From UBA10324 sp038326325 (lineage in GTDB: Bacteria > Bacteroidota > Bacteroidia > Chitinophagales > UBA10324), in assembly GCA_038326325.1 (NCBI GenBank), contig JBBQJW010000007.1:94374-158373 (forward strand): a stretch of 64,000 nt of DNA. Direction: 5' to 3'. Both the position numbers and the translations under genes were made by a program. Positions within the stretch are counted from its first letter, which is position 1; the number at the start of each line of letters is the position of its first letter. Shown one piece after another: positions 62,977 through 64,000 of this stretch. The notes beneath the pieces are model-generated. The model did no database searches, was not told the DNA's origin, and saw only the letters and a list, made by a program, of their open reading frames with translations.

Positions 62977-64000
62977 GTTCAATCCTTTTTTGTTGTAACC
63001 CGATACAAATATTTTTTCGAAACCGAGCTTTGCGGCTTCACTTATCCGTTGTTCAATTCTGTTCACGGCACGAATCTCCCCGCTCAATCCTACTTCGCCA
63101 CAGAAACAAAAATTAGGAAGCAATGCCTTGTCTTCATAAGAAGAAAGTATAGCAGCAACAACTGCTAAATCAATGGCAGGATCTTCCACCCTAATTCCAC
63201 CTGCAATATTTAAGAACACATCTTTCACTCCGAAAAAAAATCCACAGCGCTTTTCTAACACCGCGAGCAGCATTCGCATTCGTTGCAAATCGAAACCAGT
63301 AGTGGTTCGTTGCGGTGTTCCGTAAACCGCTTGCGTGACGAGCGCTTGCGTTTCCACTAATAGTGGTCGCATACCTTCCATTGTAACAGCAATGCCGATT
63401 CCGCTCAGCATTTCTTCGCGTTGAGTCAATAAAATTTCTGACGGATTACTCACTTCACTTAAACCGCTTCCTTGCATTTCGTAAATGCCTAATTCGCTTG
63501 CTGAGCCGAAACGATTTTTTACGGTGCGTAAAATCCGATAGCTATAATGACGGTCACCTTCGAACTGTAACACTGTATCAACCATGTGTTCCAGAATTTT
63601 TGGTCCGGCAATTATTCCTTCCTTAGTAATATGCCCGATCAGAAAAACGGGAACTCCGCTTTCTTTTGCGTAGCGTTGAAACTCACCTGCACTTTCTCTT
63701 ATTTGCGAAATGCTTCCGGCGGTTGATTCCACCATTTCGGTTTGCATGGTTTGAATTGAATCGACCACCACTATATCTGGTTGCAATTCCTGAATGTGAC
63801 GAAAGATTAATGCTGTTGAAGTTTCAGGTAAGATGTAACACTCCTTGTTTTTTGTTCCAATTCGTTCGGCACGCATTCTGATTTGATGATCGCTTTCTTC
63901 ACCTGAAATGTAAAGCACTTTTACATTTTCAAATCGCAAAGCCAACTGTAACAGTAAAGTTGATTTTCCGATTCCCGGTTCACCACCAACTAAAATTACC
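62908..64000 (-). CDS. radA: DNA repair protein RadA, 5' truncated by the window
   Basis: The gene runs off the end of the window; 364 residues are visible. Read from 63999 the frame gives VILVGGEPGIGKSTLLLQLA, which is the Walker A region, so the N-terminal zinc finger lies outside. The rest holds LYISGEE, VVVDSIQTM (Walker B), the KNRFG signature (TVKNRFGS) and a Lon-protease-like C-terminal domain (PAIDLAVVAAILSSYEDKAL). RadA promotes branch migration and, in some species, natural transformation. Four TGTWACA copies lie in it, one encoding LLLQL beside Walker A. Confidence 0.95.
   Translation of the reverse strand, partial: VILVGGEPGIGKSTLLLQLALRFENVKVLYISGEESDHQIRMRAERIGTKNKECYILPETSTALIFRHIQELQPDIVVVDSIQTMQTEMVESTAGSISQIRESAGEFQRYAKESGVPVFLIGHITKEGIIAGPKILEHMVDTVLQFEGDRHYSYRILRTVKNRFGSASELGIYEMQGSGLSEVSNPSEILLTQREEMLSGIGIAVTMEGMRPLLVETQALVTQAVYGTPQRTTTGFDLQRMRMLLAVLEKRCGFFFGVKDVFLNIAGGIRVEDPAIDLAVVAAILSSYEDKALLPNFCFCGEVGLSGEIRAVNRIEQRISEAAKLGFEKIFVSGYNKKGLNLRKLGIEVVLVNKVEDLIRRIL

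Larger units (their letters stand above)
26..63954. repeat. Dispersed 9-base motif S-TGTWACA-S, about 114 copies
   Basis: The 7-mer TGTTACA or TGTAACA appears about 114 times by hand count, spread over the entire window (examples: 26, 143, 494, 866, 5564, 9431, 13755, 20890, 28662, 33255, 43071, 48826, 53766, 57511, 63946). It is a near-palindrome (TGT-W-ACA) with C or G on both sides in about 79 cases. Copies with an S (C or G) in the centre are very rare (about four seen). It falls in all codon frames and both strands. Mean spacing is about 560 bases; the largest gap is about 1.9 kb. Confidence 0.85.

Noticed and set aside
26..63954. TGTWACA as a transcription-factor operator
   Set aside because: Nearly all copies lie deep inside genes rather than upstream of them, and density is uniform.
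26..63954. Chi or FtsK-orienting sequence
   Set aside because: Those motifs are strand-biased; this one is nearly palindromic and equally frequent in both orientations.

Overview
The window is a chromosomal segment of a member of the Bacteroidota. Supporting signs are gliding and type IX secretion (T9SS) genes (gldB, gldC, gldD, gldE and several T9SS-sorted proteins), an RNase G/HU/TPR block with a 31-residue bS22-like ribosomal protein, a bTHX-like ribosomal protein, promoters of the TAnnTTTG type, eukaryote-like class Ia ribonucleotide reductase and AT-rich DNA. I cannot name the genus. I saw no tRNA, rRNA, CRISPR array, transposase, integrase or phage gene. Nearly all of the window is housekeeping chromosome, with small accessory modules slipped between core genes.

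Layout. 1-3435 is the C-terminal part of a giant repeat adhesin. 3.5-8.6 kb holds heme A synthase, gldB, a T9SS protein, an enoyl-CoA hydratase and a PAP2-like membrane protein, followed by rpoN to 10.1 kb. 10.2-13.7 kb holds a sulfatase-fold membrane enzyme and asnS. 13.8-15.2 kb is a small accessory patch (lipoprotein, ParE-type toxin and antitoxin) next to rng, whose 3' end is duplicated on the far side of the toxin pair. 15.3-18.3 kb is the rng/bS22/TPR/HU block. 18.5-22.0 kb is mutY-ssb-gldE-gldD. A RelE-type pair and recG follow. 25-30 kb has HU, bTHX, pdxH, polA and an AhpD-like protein. 30.3-35.0 kb is a signalling locus with a six-PAS histidine kinase and two response regulators. 35-43.3 kb has a transporter, a large outer-membrane protein, a metallo-beta-lactamase-fold hydrolase, an OB-fold protein with an SSB-like tail, a glycosyltransferase and recR. 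43.4-46.6 kb holds two more toxin-antitoxin-like modules around a T9SS pair. 46.6-57.6 kb has a UvrD-type helicase, glycosyltransferase, gldC, nrdB-nrdA, a WG-repeat gene, hflX and a methyltransferase. 57.7-64 kb has cell-surface lipoproteins, a patatin-like lipase, comF and the start-truncated radA.

The most striking signal is not a gene. The short near-palindrome S-TGT-W-ACA-S (CTGTTACAG, GTGTAACAC and relatives) occurs about 114 times by hand count, roughly once per 560 bp, where base composition predicts about 13 for the 7-base core. It falls on both strands almost equally (56 TGTTACA, 58 TGTAACA) and in all three codon frames of unrelated housekeeping genes. No gap reaches 2 kb, and C or G flanks it on both sides in about 79 of 114 cases. 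This resembles a genome-wide DNA-level signal such as an uptake sequence, a HIP1-like motif, or a target of a methylase or nucleoid protein. I do not know of a description of it in this phylum.

A second theme is how accessory genes sit. The toxin pair behind rng and the WG-repeat gene behind nrdA are each flanked by direct repeats of the 3' end or terminator of the upstream core gene. Both suggest insertion by recombination at gene ends.
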